Part shown: in pieces, positions 28,736 through 37,882 of the stretch
Layout of the letters: every line of letters begins with the position of its first letter
Numbering within the stretch: the stretch's first letter is position 1
Assembly (NCBI RefSeq): GCF_000819565.1
Contig: NZ_CP004393.1
Span: 1,302,001 to 1,366,000 of the forward strand
Length of the DNA: 64,000 nt
Source: Celeribacter indicus
GTDB lineage: Bacteria; Pseudomonadota; Alphaproteobacteria; Rhodobacterales; Rhodobacteraceae
Direction: 5' to 3'
The notes under the pieces: generated by a model
Told to the model about the DNA's origin: nothing
Seen by the model: only the letters and a program-made list of their open reading frames with translations
The model's database searches: none
Position numbers and translations under genes: made by a program

Positions 28736-28909
28736 TCCGCGCGCGGCGGGGCTACTGTGCCGCCCCGGTCACGTCGGGGCGCGGGGAGGACATGCGACGT
28801 GGATTTGTCTTGCCAGATCAGCCGAAATAACGCAGCGTCTCCTTATAGTTGTCCAATTTCGTCCGAAATTCTCATTTCGGATGGCCACGCCGACGGGAGG
28901 CGGCCTCAG

Positions 28910-29404
28910 ATGTCTCACACGCTCGTTCTCTACCGGTCCATTGCCACCTACGACGACTTTCATCCCTCCGATCTGGAGATCCTGCGCAGGTCTCTCGCGT
29001 TCAATTCCCGGCACGGGGTGACGGGGCTCCTGCTGCGCGTCGATGGCCAGTTCGTGCAGGCGTTGCACGGCGCCGCGCCGGTCATCGCGGAGTTGCTGCA
29101 AAGGATCGCGCTCGACCCCCGCCACCGCGAGATGGACATCCTGCTCGAGGAGCCGGCCGATGCCGTCTCCCCCTATGGCGACTGGTCGATGGGATACGAT
29201 TCCCTCCTGGGTTTCCAGTTCGGCCTCGACCTGGCCGCCGACGGCAGCTATCCCCCGCTCCCGGAGAGCCGCGTGCAGAAGATCCGGGACTTCATGGAGA
29301 ACGCCGCCCGCGGCGTTTCCGATTTCGGCTCGGGCTTTCCCTATGCGCGCAAGTCCGGCGAGGACGACCGCGCCTATATCGCCCGGCTCGAACGGCTGGC
29401 ATGA
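28910..29404 (+). CDS. BLUF-domain blue-light photoreceptor
   Basis: This 164-residue protein consists mostly of a single BLUF domain that would bind FAD. The key residues are present: Tyr8 in LVLYRSIA, Asn32 in AFNSRHGVTGLL, Gln50 in GQFVQALHG, and Trp92/Met94 in YGDWSMGY. This is the Tyr-Gln-Trp/Met light-switch set of PixD/BlrB-type short BLUF proteins. The C-terminal 60 residues form a short helical cap with no output domain, so it probably signals by protein-protein contact. The 174-bp gap upstream allows its own promoter. It lies between the capsule-type gene and rpsA. Confidence 0.9.
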   Translation: MSHTLVLYRSIATYDDFHPSDLEILRRSLAFNSRHGVTGLLLRVDGQFVQALHGAAPVIAELLQRIALDPRHREMDILLEEPADAVSPYGDWSMGYDSLLGFQFGLDLAADGSYPPLPESRVQKIRDFMENAARGVSDFGSGFPYARKSGEDDRAYIARLERLA

Positions 29405-29635
29405 TCCCGCCCGCAGCGGGCAAAAGCGGCGATTTCCCTTGCTTTCCTGCCCGAATGACCTTAAGTCGCCCCTGTCCGGCGAGGCCGCAGGAACATGGGA
29501 AGACCGAATGAGGGGCGCGGGAAACCGTGGGCCCCGATCCTCTCATGTGTGGTGAGCAGAGGCATGACAAACCCCAAGACCCGCGGAGACAACCGCGTGG
29601 CCCGAATAGCGACTTGAAAAGGAAACTGACCACTT

Positions 29636-31312
29636 ATGTGCGCTAAAGCAACCATGGAGGAATTCGAAGCCCTCCTGAACGAAAGCTTCGAAATCGACAC
29701 CCCCGCAGAGGGCTCTGTCGTCCGGGGCAAGGTGATCGCCATCGAGGCGGGCCAAGCCATCATCGACGTCGGCTACAAGATGGAAGGCCGTGTCGATCTG
29801 AAAGAATTCTCCAATCCCGGCGAAGCGCCGACCGTCGCCGTGGGCGATGAGGTCGAGGTCTTCCTCGACCGTGTCGAGAACGCCCGTGGCGAGGCCGTCA
29901 TCTCCCGCGACAAGGCCCGCCGCGAGGAAGCCTGGGACCGTCTCGAGAAAGCCTATGCCAACGAGGAGCGCGTCGAAGGCGCCATCTTCGGCCGCGTCAA
30001 GGGCGGCTTCACCGTCGATCTCGGCGGCGCGGTCGCGTTCCTGCCCGGCTCGCAGGTCGATGTGCGCCCGGTGCGCGACGCCGGCCCGCTCATGGGTCTC
30101 AAGCAGCCGTTCCAGATCCTCAAGATGGATCGCCGCCGCGGCAACATCGTCGTGTCCCGCCGCGCGATCCTCGAGGAATCCCGCGCTGAGCAGCGCGCCG
30201 AGGTCATCGGCAACCTGCATGAAGGTCAGGCGGTCGAGGGCGTGGTCAAGAACATCACCGAATACGGGGCCTTCGTGGACCTCGGTGGTGTCGACGGCCT
30301 CCTTCACGTCACCGACATGGCCTGGCGCCGCGTGAACCACCCGTCGGAGATCCTGTCGATCGGCGAGACGATCAAGGTGCAGGTCATCAAGATCAACAAG
30401 GAGACGCATCGCATCTCCCTCGGGATGAAGCAGCTTCAGGACGATCCGTGGGATACGGTCGAAGCGAAATACCCGCTCGAATCCGTGCATACCGGCCGCG
30501 TGACCAACATCACCGACTACGGCGCCTTCGTCGAGCTGGAGCCGGGTGTCGAGGGTCTCGTGCACGTCTCCGAGATGTCCTGGACCAAGAAGAACGTCCA
30601 TCCGGGCAAGATCGTCTCCACCTCGCAGGAAGTGGAAGTCATGGTGCTCGAGATCGACACCGCGAAACGTCGCGTGTCCCTCGGCCTCAAGCAGACCATG
30701 CGCAACCCGTGGGAGCTCTTTGCCGAGACCCATCCGGAAGGCACCGTCGTCGAGGGCGAGGTCAAGAACATCACCGAATTCGGTCTGTTCGTCGGCCTGC
30801 CGGGCGAGATCGACGGCATGGTCCACCTTTCCGACCTGTCCTGGGACGAGCGTGGCGAGGATGCGATCCAGACCTATCGCAAGGGCGACATGGTGAAAGC
30901 CGTCGTGACCGAGGTCGACGTGGACAAGGAGCGGATCTCGCTCTCGATCAAGGCGCTTGACGACAGCTTCTCCGGCGCCGTCGAAGGCGTGAAGCGGGGC
31001 TCGGTCATCACCGTGACCGTGACCGCGATCGAGGATGGCGGCATCGAGGTGGAATATGAAGGCGCGAAATCCTTCATCCGCCGCTCCGACCTGTCGCGCG
31101 ACCGTGCCGAACAGCGCCCCGAGCGCTTCCAGGTCGGTGACCACATCGACGTGCGCGTGACCAATGTCGACCAGAAGACCCGCCGCCTCGGCCTGTCGAT
31201 CAAGGCCCGCGAGATCGCCGAAGAGAAGGAAGCCGTCGAACAATACGGTTCCTCCGACTCCGGTGCATCGCTCGGCGACATTCTCGGCGCCGCCCTGAAG
31301 GGCAACGAGTAA
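29636..31312 (+). CDS. rpsA: 30S ribosomal protein S1
   Basis: This 558-residue protein has six S1 RNA-binding repeats, seen as recurrent segments such as VVKNITEYGAFVDLGGVDGL, RVTNITDYGAFVELEPGVEGL and EVKNITEFGLFVGLPGEIDG. It binds mRNA at the ribosome. The start ATG 29636 gives MCAKATMEEFEALLNESFEID. The 231-bp leader contains a small hairpin (CGCGG 29582-29586 / CCGCG 29593-29597) that might take part in S1 autoregulation, which is inference only. A terminator follows 32 bp after the stop. Confidence 0.97.
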   Translation: MCAKATMEEFEALLNESFEIDTPAEGSVVRGKVIAIEAGQAIIDVGYKMEGRVDLKEFSNPGEAPTVAVGDEVEVFLDRVENARGEAVISRDKARREEAWDRLEKAYANEERVEGAIFGRVKGGFTVDLGGAVAFLPGSQVDVRPVRDAGPLMGLKQPFQILKMDRRRGNIVVSRRAILEESRAEQRAEVIGNLHEGQAVEGVVKNITEYGAFVDLGGVDGLLHVTDMAWRRVNHPSEILSIGETIKVQVIKINKETHRISLGMKQLQDDPWDTVEAKYPLESVHTGRVTNITDYGAFVELEPGVEGLVHVSEMSWTKKNVHPGKIVSTSQEVEVMVLEIDTAKRRVSLGLKQTMRNPWELFAETHPEGTVVEGEVKNITEFGLFVGLPGEIDGMVHLSDLSWDERGEDAIQTYRKGDMVKAVVTEVDVDKERISLSIKALDDSFSGAVEGVKRGSVITVTVTAIEDGGIEVEYEGAKSFIRRSDLSRDRAEQRPERFQVGDHIDVRVTNVDQKTRRLGLSIKAREIAEEKEAVEQYGSSDSGASLGDILGAALKGNE

Positions 31313-31344
31313 CGCCGCGATCCCGCGACGAGACGACATTTGCG

Positions 31345-31369
31345 AAGGCCCCGTTTCGGCGGGGCCTTT
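31345..31369 (+). terminator. rho-independent terminator after rpsA
   Basis: AAGGCCCCG (31345-31353) and CGGGGCCTT (31360-31368) form a 9-bp stem with the loop TTTCGG, followed by TTTCC. It is placed 32 bp after the rpsA stop. Confidence 0.85.
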
Positions 31370-31624
31370 CCGCGTCCGGGGGCCGGCTGTGCGCGCCGCG
31401 GGACGAATCGTCGGCCGATGCCGCGGCGCGGCATTGCGGAGAGCTGTCACCTGCGGTTGTCACGGCAGGGGCTTTGCCGAATTTTGCGCGAAATCTCAGC
31501 GCATTACTTTGAAAAAATCCGCTTTCGGCCGCCGCAGGCTATTTCCCGTTTGCAACGGTCGCCCTATATTCGATCCCTATAGGAGATCGTCACAGAAACG
31601 CATCTGAACATCAGGGGAGGATTC

Positions 31625-31906
31625 ATGATCCGGTCTGAACTGATCCAAAAGATCGCAGACGAAAATCCGCATCTCTACCAGCGGGACGTCGAGCGGATCG
31701 TGAACACGATCTTCGAGGAGATCATCGAGGCGATGGCCCGCGGCGATCGGGTGGAGTTGCGCGGTTTCGGCGCCTTCTCCGTCAAGCGGCGCGATGCCCG
31801 CGTCGGACGCAACCCGCGCACCGGCGAAAGCGTGCCCGTCGAGGAGAAGCATGTGCCCTTCTTCAAGACCGGAAAGCTGCTGCGCGATCGCCTGAACGAA
31901 GACTGA
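31625..31906 (+). CDS. ihfB: integration host factor subunit beta
   Basis: This 93-residue DNA-bending protein of the HU/IHF family begins [19 protein letters not shown]. The arm motif [13 protein letters not shown] is present, and [13 protein letters not shown] is the IHF/HU signature. It works as a heterodimer with IhfA (not in the window). A GGGGAGG ribosome binding site lies directly upstream. The 255-bp gap after the rpsA terminator contains no gene and probably holds its promoter. Confidence 0.95.
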   Translation: MIRSELIQKIADENPHLYQRDVERIVNTIFEEIIEAMARGDRVELRGFGAFSVKRRDARVGRNPRTGESVPVEEKHVPFFKTGKLLRDRLNED

Positions 31907-31924
31907 CAAGCCGGGAGGGCGCCG

Positions 31925-32272
31925 ATGCGCTACATCCGATATGCGTTTCTCGCCGCGCTCGCCGTGGTGCTCGTGACCGTGGCGCTCGCAAATCGCGAGG
32001 TCGTCACCCTTCATCTCCTGCCCGCCGATCTCGCGGAGCTCACCGGGCTGTCCTTTGCCGTCTCCCTGCCGCTTTTCGTGGTGATCGTCGGCGCCATCGT
32101 CGCCGGGCTGCTGATCGGCTTCGTCTGGGAATGGATGCGCGAATACAAGCATCGCTCCGCCGCCTCCACCCACAGGCGTGAGAAGGAAAAGCTCGCGCGC
32201 GAGGTGGACCGGCTCAAGACCGACAAGGCGAAGAAGGACGGCGACGAGGTGCTCGCGCTTCTCGAGCGCTGA
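31925..32272 (+). CDS. LapA-domain (DUF1049) membrane protein
   Basis: This 115-residue protein has two membrane spans ([15 protein letters not shown], then [21 protein letters not shown]) and a charged cytoplasmic helix at the C-terminus ([22 protein letters not shown]) that is likely coiled coil. This is the LapA/DUF1049 pattern, a small inner-membrane protein linked in E. coli to LapB and LPS control. It starts 18 bp after ihfB and ends 4 bp before trpF, so the three may share a transcript. Confidence 0.85.
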   Translation: MRYIRYAFLAALAVVLVTVALANREVVTLHLLPADLAELTGLSFAVSLPLFVVIVGAIVAGLLIGFVWEWMREYKHRSAASTHRREKEKLAREVDRLKTDKAKKDGDEVLALLER

Positions 32273-32276
32273 TCCC

Positions 32277-32918
32277 ATGGACACGCGCGTGAAAATCTGC
32301 GGGCTGACGACGCCCGAGGCGGTCGGCGCCGCGGTGAAGGCCGGGGCGCATTACCTCGGTTTCGTCTTCTTCCCGAAATCGCCCCGCCATCTGGACATCG
32401 CCGCGGCCCGCGCGCTGGCGATGGAGGTGCCCGTGGGCATCGCGAAGGTCGCGCTCGTGGTGAATCCCACGGATGCAGAGCTCGACCGGATCACCGGCGA
32501 GGTGCCGGTCGACATGCTGCAACTCCACGGGTCGGAAAGCCTCGGGCGCGTGCGCGAGATCCGTGTGCGCCATGGCCTGCCGGTGATGAAGGCGGTGGGC
32601 GTGGCCGGGCCGGAGGATGTCGCGGCGCTCGACGCCTATGGGATGGTGGCCGACCAGCTCCTCGTGGATGCGAAGGCGCCGAAGGGCGCGGATCTTCCGG
32701 GCGGCAACGGCCTGCCCTTCGACTGGCGGCTGATCGCGAGACGCGGCTGGACGCGGCCCTGGATGCTTGCCGGCGGGCTGACGCCCGAGAATGTCGTGCA
32801 GGCCGTGCAGATGACTGGAGCGAAGCAGGTCGATGTCTCCTCCGGCGTCGAACGCGCGCCGGGCGAGAAGGACGTCGCGAAGATCCGCGCCTTCGTCGCG
32901 GCGCTCCGGGCGGCCTGA
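32277..32918 (+). CDS. trpF: phosphoribosylanthranilate isomerase
   Basis: This 213-residue TIM-barrel enzyme of tryptophan synthesis begins [15 protein letters not shown], with the catalytic Cys in KICGL. It also shows [23 protein letters not shown] and a phosphate-binding end [13 protein letters not shown] with [15 protein letters not shown]. The start ATG 32277 lies 4 bp after the LapA-like gene. trpB follows after 158 bp that hold a long perfect hairpin. Confidence 0.95.
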   Translation: MDTRVKICGLTTPEAVGAAVKAGAHYLGFVFFPKSPRHLDIAAARALAMEVPVGIAKVALVVNPTDAELDRITGEVPVDMLQLHGSESLGRVREIRVRHGLPVMKAVGVAGPEDVAALDAYGMVADQLLVDAKAPKGADLPGGNGLPFDWRLIARRGWTRPWMLAGGLTPENVVQAVQMTGAKQVDVSSGVERAPGEKDVAKIRAFVAALRAA

Positions 32919-32925
32919 CCGGGCT

Positions 32926-33008
32926 TTCATCTGCTCTCAAATATCCCCGCCGGAGGCTCCCGCACCCGCCGCCGGACGCTCCGCGGGGGATATTTGAGAG
33001 CAGATGAA
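32926..33008. repeat. long inverted repeat between trpF and trpB
   Basis: Arms 32926-32948 (TTCATCTGCTCTCAAATATCCCC) begin 7 bp after trpF and pair perfectly over 23 bp with 32986-33008. The 37-base loop is GC-rich. As RNA this is a very stable hairpin. There is no T-run after it on either strand. It could be a terminator/attenuator, a transcript-stability element, or a copy of a dispersed Rhodobacteraceae palindrome; no second copy was noticed in this window. Confidence 0.85.
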
Positions 33009-33076
33009 GGGGCGGCGGCTTTACCGCCCGCGGCGCATGGGCTACATCTCCCCCGGCATCCAGAGGAGTGCGCGCG

Positions 33077-34327
33077 ATGAACGATCTTTTCAACAGCTTC
33101 ATGAACGGCCCCGACGAGAAGGGGCGGTTCGGCATCTTCGGCGGGCGGTTCGTGTCGGAGACGCTGATGCCGCTCATCCTCGCGCTCGAGGAGGAATACA
33201 GGCGCGCCAAGGACGATCCGGAGTTCTGGGCGGAGCTGCGCGATCTCTGGAAGCATTACGTGGGCCGGCCCTCGCCGCTCTATTTCGCGGAGAAGATGAC
33301 CGCGGAGCTCGGCGGCGCGAAGATCTATCTCAAGCGCGAGGAGCTCAACCACACCGGCGCGCACAAGGTGAACAACGTGCTCGGCCAGATCCTTCTGGCA
33401 CGGCGCATGGGCAAGACGCGGATCATCGCGGAGACGGGCGCCGGCCAGCATGGCGTGGCGACGGCGACGGTCTGCGCGAAATTCGGCCTCGACTGTATCG
33501 TCTACATGGGCGAGACCGATGTCGAGCGGCAGAAGCCCAACGTCTTCCGCATGCAGCTTCTCGGCGCGAAGGTCGTGCCGGTCAGGTCCGGGCGCGGCAC
33601 GCTCAAGGATGCGATGAACGACGCGCTGCGCGACTGGGTGACCAATGTGCGCGACACGTTCTATTGCATCGGCACGGTGGCGGGCCCGCATCCCTATCCG
33701 GCGATGGTGCGCGACTTCCAGGCCATCATCGGCCAGGAGACCCGCTGGCAGCTTGCCGAGCAGGAAGGCGAGGGGCGCCTGCCCGACAGTGTCGTGGCCT
33801 GTATCGGCGGCGGCTCGAACGCGATGGGGCTGTTCCATCCCTTCCTCGACGATTCGGGTGTGCGCATCATCGGGGTGGAGGCGGGCGGCAAGGGCGTCGA
33901 CGAGAAGATGGAGCATTGTGCCTCGCTCACCGGGGGGCGTCCGGGCGTGCTGCACGGCAACCGCACCTATCTCTTGCAGGACGAGGACGGGCAGATCCTC
34001 GAGGGGCATTCGATCTCGGCCGGCCTCGACTATCCCGGCATCGGTCCGGAGCACAGCTGGCTGCATGACGTCGGACGGGCGGAATATGTCTCCGTCACCG
34101 ACCAGGAGGCGCTCGAGGCGTTCCAGTTCTGCTGCCGTACCGAGGGGATCATTCCCGCGCTGGAATCGAGCCACGCGGTCGCCCATGTGATGAAGATCGC
34201 GGGTGATCTGCCGAAGGACCATATCATCGTCGTCAACCTCTCGGGGCGGGGCGACAAGGACATCTTCACCGTCGCGCGCCATCTCGGCGAAAACATTGCC
34301 GGGGCGGAGGGGCGCGACGCCGGCTGA
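33077..34327 (+). CDS. trpB: tryptophan synthase beta chain
   Basis: This 416-residue PLP enzyme makes tryptophan from indole and serine. The PLP lysine is in [15 protein letters not shown], the phosphate loop is [12 protein letters not shown], and the substrate loop contains [13 protein letters not shown]. The start ATG 33077 is chosen because AGAGGAG lies 8 bases upstream; the GTG at 33068 is part of that site. Its partner trpA is 10 kb away on the other strand, so the subunits are not co-transcribed here. Confidence 0.97.
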   Translation: MNDLFNSFMNGPDEKGRFGIFGGRFVSETLMPLILALEEEYRRAKDDPEFWAELRDLWKHYVGRPSPLYFAEKMTAELGGAKIYLKREELNHTGAHKVNNVLGQILLARRMGKTRIIAETGAGQHGVATATVCAKFGLDCIVYMGETDVERQKPNVFRMQLLGAKVVPVRSGRGTLKDAMNDALRDWVTNVRDTFYCIGTVAGPHPYPAMVRDFQAIIGQETRWQLAEQEGEGRLPDSVVACIGGGSNAMGLFHPFLDDSGVRIIGVEAGGKGVDEKMEHCASLTGGRPGVLHGNRTYLLQDEDGQILEGHSISAGLDYPGIGPEHSWLHDVGRAEYVSVTDQEALEAFQFCCRTEGIIPALESSHAVAHVMKIAGDLPKDHIIVVNLSGRGDKDIFTVARHLGENIAGAEGRDAG

Positions 34328-34359
34328 GGGCCCGACGCCCGCCCGGACGGGGAGGCCGC

Positions 34360-34740
34360 CTAGGCGGAGGTGTCGTGCGCATGCGCCTCGAGCACTGCGC
34401 GCGGCACGATTTCGAGCGCCCGGATATGGGTCGAGACGAGCGAGACCTGCGGTGCGCAGCCTTCGTCATGGGCTTGGAGGAAGCGTGCGGCGCAGAGGCA
34501 CCAGCTGTCGCCCGGCTTCAGCCCCGCAAAGCCGAATGCGGGACGCGGCGTCGAGAGATCATTGCCGACATATTTGGAATAGGCGAGGAATTCCGCCGTC
34601 ATCACCGCGCAGACGGTGTGGGAACCGGTGTCCTGGACGCAGGTGTTGCAGGCGCCGTCGCGGAAGAAGCCGGTCATCGGCGCGGTCGAACAGGGCAGGA
34701 GCGGGCCGCCCAGAACGTTGATCGAAGGGTCTTGCTGCAT
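34360..34740 (-). CDS. DUF2237 family protein
   Basis: This 126-residue soluble protein matches DUF2237 along its whole length: NVLGGPLLPCS, TGFFRDGACNT, GSHTVCAVMTAEFL, GNDLSTPRPAFGFAGLKPGDSWCLCAARF. Conserved Cys residues in these motifs suggest a metal or redox role, but the function is not known. It lies 31 bp beyond the DUF2332 gene on the same strand and is convergent with trpB. Confidence 0.9.
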   Translation of the reverse strand: MQQDPSINVLGGPLLPCSTAPMTGFFRDGACNTCVQDTGSHTVCAVMTAEFLAYSKYVGNDLSTPRPAFGFAGLKPGDSWCLCAARFLQAHDEGCAPQVSLVSTHIRALEIVPRAVLEAHAHDTSA

Positions 34741-34771
34741 CGGGTCTCCTCCTCCTGGACAGGGGGTGCGG

Positions 34772-35809
34772 TCAGGGGGCGCGCCAGTCGATCCAGCGGC
34801 CGTGAAAATCCATCCGGCCGCAGTCGATCACCTCGCCCCCCGGCCAGAGCGTGAGCACCATGCCCGCGCCCGGTGTCTTTCCGTCCGCCTCCACCGCGAA
34901 GCGCGCGAGCGGCGCCTCGCGGGACGCAAGCGCGCCCGCCTGCGCAAACAGGGTCGCGCCGCGCTCCCGGACCGCCTGCGGGAAATATTGCCAGGCCAGG
35001 GTATGATAGACCAGATGTAGGCCATCGGGGCAGGGAGGCGAGAGCCGGCGGTCCAGCCAGTCGATCGCATCGCCCCTGTCGACCTTGGCGGGATGCCGGC
35101 CCGCGAGATCCAGCGCCGCGGAGATCCGGGCAGCGCGCGCGCCCTGGTCCGGCCAGATGAAGGACAAAAGCCGCAGCCGGTCCGCGACCGGATCGCGCGG
35201 CGACAGGTCGACGCCGCGGCGCGCGGTGATCTCGGGCGGGCAGGGATCGGGCACCATGCTGCCGCGCCATTCCGGGGCGAGGCGCACGGGGCTGTCCTCG
35301 GGGCCGAAGCGCCCGCCGGGCAGGTCGAGGCGGAAACGGTCGAAATTCAGGTTGAGCCCCGCGCTTGCGCCGAGTTCCGACACCCGGATCGGCAGTCCGA
35401 AGCGCGCGGTCAGCCAATGGCTCACGAGGATGAGGGCCGCGGCGCGGGCGACCTCGTTGGTCTGGGGCGCGAGATCGAGCCGGGCGTCGATCCAGTCCGG
35501 GTGGCGCAGGATCGCCGCCGAGGCCGCGCGCCAGAGCGCCTCCTCCTCCGGCAGGTCGGCGGGCGGGTAGACGGCGGCGAGGGACGGGTCGCGCCCCTCC
35601 AGCACCAACCCGTGCAGCGCGCCCGCAAGCCGCAGCGGCACGGAGATGCCATGGGAGCCGAGCGCCCCCTCCCAGCGTTCGATCCGCGACGCGACGGGGC
35701 CGGGCGGCAGGCCGCGCGCGGCGAAACCGTCGAGCAGGCGGGCGGTGAAGGCCGAGCCGAGCTCGCGGCAGGCGTCTGCCTGGTCGCGAAAGGCGGCGCG
35801 CCAGCTCAT
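34772..35809 (-). CDS. DUF2332 family protein
   Basis: This 345-residue protein matches DUF2332: an N-terminal helical region ([20 protein letters not shown]), [17 protein letters not shown], then [17 protein letters not shown], which resembles a SAM-binding glycine loop. The C-terminal part has [18 protein letters not shown] methyltransferase-like function is inferred from the glycine loop but unproven. Its start overlaps the stop of pth by 4 bases (ATGA), so the two are translationally coupled; the DUF2237 gene follows it. Confidence 0.85.
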   Translation of the reverse strand: MSWRAAFRDQADACRELGSAFTARLLDGFAARGLPPGPVASRIERWEGALGSHGISVPLRLAGALHGLVLEGRDPSLAAVYPPADLPEEEALWRAASAAILRHPDWIDARLDLAPQTNEVARAAALILVSHWLTARFGLPIRVSELGASAGLNLNFDRFRLDLPGGRFGPEDSPVRLAPEWRGSMVPDPCPPEITARRGVDLSPRDPVADRLRLLSFIWPDQGARAARISAALDLAGRHPAKVDRGDAIDWLDRRLSPPCPDGLHLVYHTLAWQYFPQAVRERGATLFAQAGALASREAPLARFAVEADGKTPGAGMVLTLWPGGEVIDCGRMDFHGRWIDWRAP

Positions 35810-36486
35810 CTGAACCGGTCCGCGAGCTTTTGCAGCGGCGTGCGGGGATCGTCCTTCGGTGCCTCGGGCGTCTCCGGCGCGGCGGTCTTCGCCGGTTTCG
35901 TGCCGGTGGAGGGGCGCGGCGGCGCAGTGCGCAGGGCGACCGCATTCGAAAACCGTGCCGCATCCCCGTCCGCGAGCGCCGCCGCCCCGTCCGAACAGCC
36001 GCGCAGCACGTCGTCGAGCCAGTCCTGCTCCGCCTTCGCGAAATCCGACAGGACATATCCCGAGACGCGGTCCTTGTGCCCCGGATGGCCGATGCCGAGC
36101 CGCACGCGGTCATACTCCGCGCCGATATGCTGGTGGATCGAGCGCAGCCCGTTGTGGCCCGCATGGCCGCCGCCCGACTTCACCCGCACCTTTCCCGGCG
36201 CAAGGTCGAGCTCGTCGTGGAACACCACCACGTCGGCGGGCGTGAGCTTGTAGAAGCGCATTGCCTCCCCGACGGACTGGCCCGACAGGTTCATGAAGGT
36301 TCCGGGCTTCAGGAGGATCACCTTGTCGCGCCCGAGCCGCCCCTCGCTCACCTGGCCCTGGAATTTCGCGCGCCAGGGCGGGAAGCCGTGGTCGGAGGCG
36401 ATCCGGTCGAGCGCCATGAAGCCGATGTTGTGGCGGTTCTTTTCGTATTTCGCGCCCGGATTCCCGAGGCCGACAAACAAACGCAT
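35806..36486 (-). CDS. pth: peptidyl-tRNA hydrolase
   Basis: This 226-residue enzyme frees tRNA from peptidyl-tRNA. It begins [23 protein letters not shown], where the His is catalytic, and has [28 protein letters not shown] and [14 protein letters not shown] Pro/Ala-rich C-terminal tail of about 35 residues ([18 protein letters not shown]) extends beyond the E. coli length, as is common in alphaproteobacteria. rplY, often the neighbour of pth, lies 540 bp upstream on the same strand, with the oppositely oriented monooxygenase gene between them. Confidence 0.95.
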   Translation of the reverse strand: MRLFVGLGNPGAKYEKNRHNIGFMALDRIASDHGFPPWRAKFQGQVSEGRLGRDKVILLKPGTFMNLSGQSVGEAMRFYKLTPADVVVFHDELDLAPGKVRVKSGGGHAGHNGLRSIHQHIGAEYDRVRLGIGHPGHKDRVSGYVLSDFAKAEQDWLDDVLRGCSDGAAALADGDAARFSNAVALRTAPPRPSTGTKPAKTAAPETPEAPKDDPRTPLQKLADRFR

Positions 36487-36630
36487 GGGCGGTCTCCTTT
36501 GCCTGAAAGAGGTAACCCGTCCCGGCACCGATGGCGAGTCCCTCCAGGCGCTTGACCTCGGCGCGCCGCTCGGCTCTGGTGCGACGGGAGCCAGCCCGCG
36601 CCAGCCTGACAGATCATCAAGGAGAGAGAC

Positions 36631-36948
36631 ATGGGCTTCATCGCCATGAACCGTTTCAGGATCACGCCCGGCCGCGAAGAGGAGTTCGAGGCCATCTGGC
36701 GCAACCGCGACAGCCGGCTGAAGGAATTGCCGGGCTTCGTCGAATTCCGCATGCTCAAGGGCGCGGTCACCGAGGAGCACGCGCTCTACGCGAGCTTCAC
36801 CCTCTGGCGCAGCAAGGACGATTTCGAAGCCTGGACGCGGTCCGAACAGTTCCGCGACAGCCACAAATCCGCCGGCGCGCGCGATCGGTCGATCTTTGCC
36901 GGACCACCGCAGTTCGAGGGGTTCGAGACGGTGATCCACGAGAGCTGA
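36631..36948 (+). CDS. ABM-domain monooxygenase, IsdG/HmoA-like
   Basis: This 105-residue ferredoxin-like fold protein has an antibiotic biosynthesis monooxygenase domain. The IsdG-type haem-degrading triad is present at almost identical positions: Asn7 (MNRFRITPG), Trp68 ([10 protein letters not shown]) and His78 (RDSHKSAG). [11 protein letters not shown] is also typical of HmoA relatives. It may open haem to release iron; irr at 11.3 kb shows the organism uses haem/iron signalling. AAGGAGAGAG gives a good ribosome binding site. It is inserted between pth and rplY on the opposite strand. Confidence 0.75.
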   Translation: MGFIAMNRFRITPGREEEFEAIWRNRDSRLKELPGFVEFRMLKGAVTEEHALYASFTLWRSKDDFEAWTRSEQFRDSHKSAGARDRSIFAGPPQFEGFETVIHES

Positions 36949-36970
36949 CCCCGGTCCGGCCGCGGCAACG

Positions 36971-36999
36971 AAAAACGCGGGCCCCGAGGGGACCCGCGT
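36971..36999 (-). terminator. rho-independent terminator after rplY
   Basis: ACGCGGGCCCC (36975-36985) pairs with GGGGACCCGCGT (36988-36999) with one bulged base. On the minus strand the stem ends in a run of five T. It lies between the convergent monooxygenase and rplY genes and may serve both. Confidence 0.85.
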
Positions 37000-37026
37000 G
37001 AGACGGAGCGCAAAGCGCGGGGAGGG

Positions 37027-37647
37027 TTACTCCTCGGCGGCTTCCGCGTCTTCTTCCTCGTCCGCGCCCGCGCCGAGGCCGGCCGGAGCCGCGATGTTCG
37101 CGATCACGAAATCGCGCTCGATCACCGGCTTCACGCCTTCGGGCAGAGTGACGTCGGAGATGTGGTAAACGTCACCGATCTTGCCGCCGGTGATGTCGAG
37201 GGTGATGTGGTCCGGAATGTCGGACGCGGTCACGACCAGTTCCACCTCGGTGCGCACATGGGTCACGACGCCGCCGCGTTTCACGCCCGGCGCGGCCTCT
37301 TCGCCCACGATTTCCACGGGGATGAAGAGGTTGATGCGCGAATTGCGGTGCAGGCGCATGAAATCGACATGCGTCGGCAGGTCCTTCACGACATCGCGCT
37401 GAACGCCGCGGCAGATCACCCGCACGTCGTCATGGCCTTCGACCTTCAGGTTGAAGAGCGTCGCGAGGAACCGGCCCGCCTTCAGGCGCTTCAGCAGCTC
37501 GTTGAAGGGGATGTTGATCGGCAGCGGCTCTTTGTTGTCGCCGTAGACGATGCCCGGAACGAGGCCCGCGCGACGGGCCTGGCGAGCGGCGCCCTTGCCC
37601 GTCCCCGCGCGTTCCGTGGCAATAAGATCAGGAATCTCACCAGCCAT
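37027..37647 (-). CDS. rplY: 50S ribosomal protein L25/general stress protein Ctc
   Basis: This 206-residue protein begins [28 protein letters not shown] with the L25 5S-rRNA-binding domain, followed by the C-terminal TL5/Ctc domain ([39 protein letters not shown]) and an acidic tail ([11 protein letters not shown]). The start ATG 37647 gives the conserved N-terminus. It ends in a strong terminator. Confidence 0.95.
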   Translation of the reverse strand: MAGEIPDLIATERAGTGKGAARQARRAGLVPGIVYGDNKEPLPINIPFNELLKRLKAGRFLATLFNLKVEGHDDVRVICRGVQRDVVKDLPTHVDFMRLHRNSRINLFIPVEIVGEEAAPGVKRGGVVTHVRTEVELVVTASDIPDHITLDITGGKIGDVYHISDVTLPEGVKPVIERDFVIANIAAPAGLGAGADEEEDAEAAEE

Positions 37648-37882
37648 TTTGTAATCTCCATTGGTAAGGGCGGGGCTCCTCCAAGGCTGTAGCCCCGCGT
37701 GAAGCCGTGCCCATACACCGGAATCGGGGAAAGGGAAAGGATTAACTTCGCCCGGCGCGGCACGGCGGCGCGCTCGGTGACGCGCGGATCGGGCCTGTTC
37801 GTCTCCCGGAGCCGCGGCTATGGTCGCGCGGCGGAGCACGGCCGCGCCGCGATGCGTTCCGCGAGAGCAGGTGAGAGACAAG

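Noticed and set aside
31500..31624. A sigma-70 promoter for ihfB
   Set aside because: TTGAAA and TTGCAA boxes are present, but no -10 box lies at a proper distance (25 and 9 bp), so no promoter is called.
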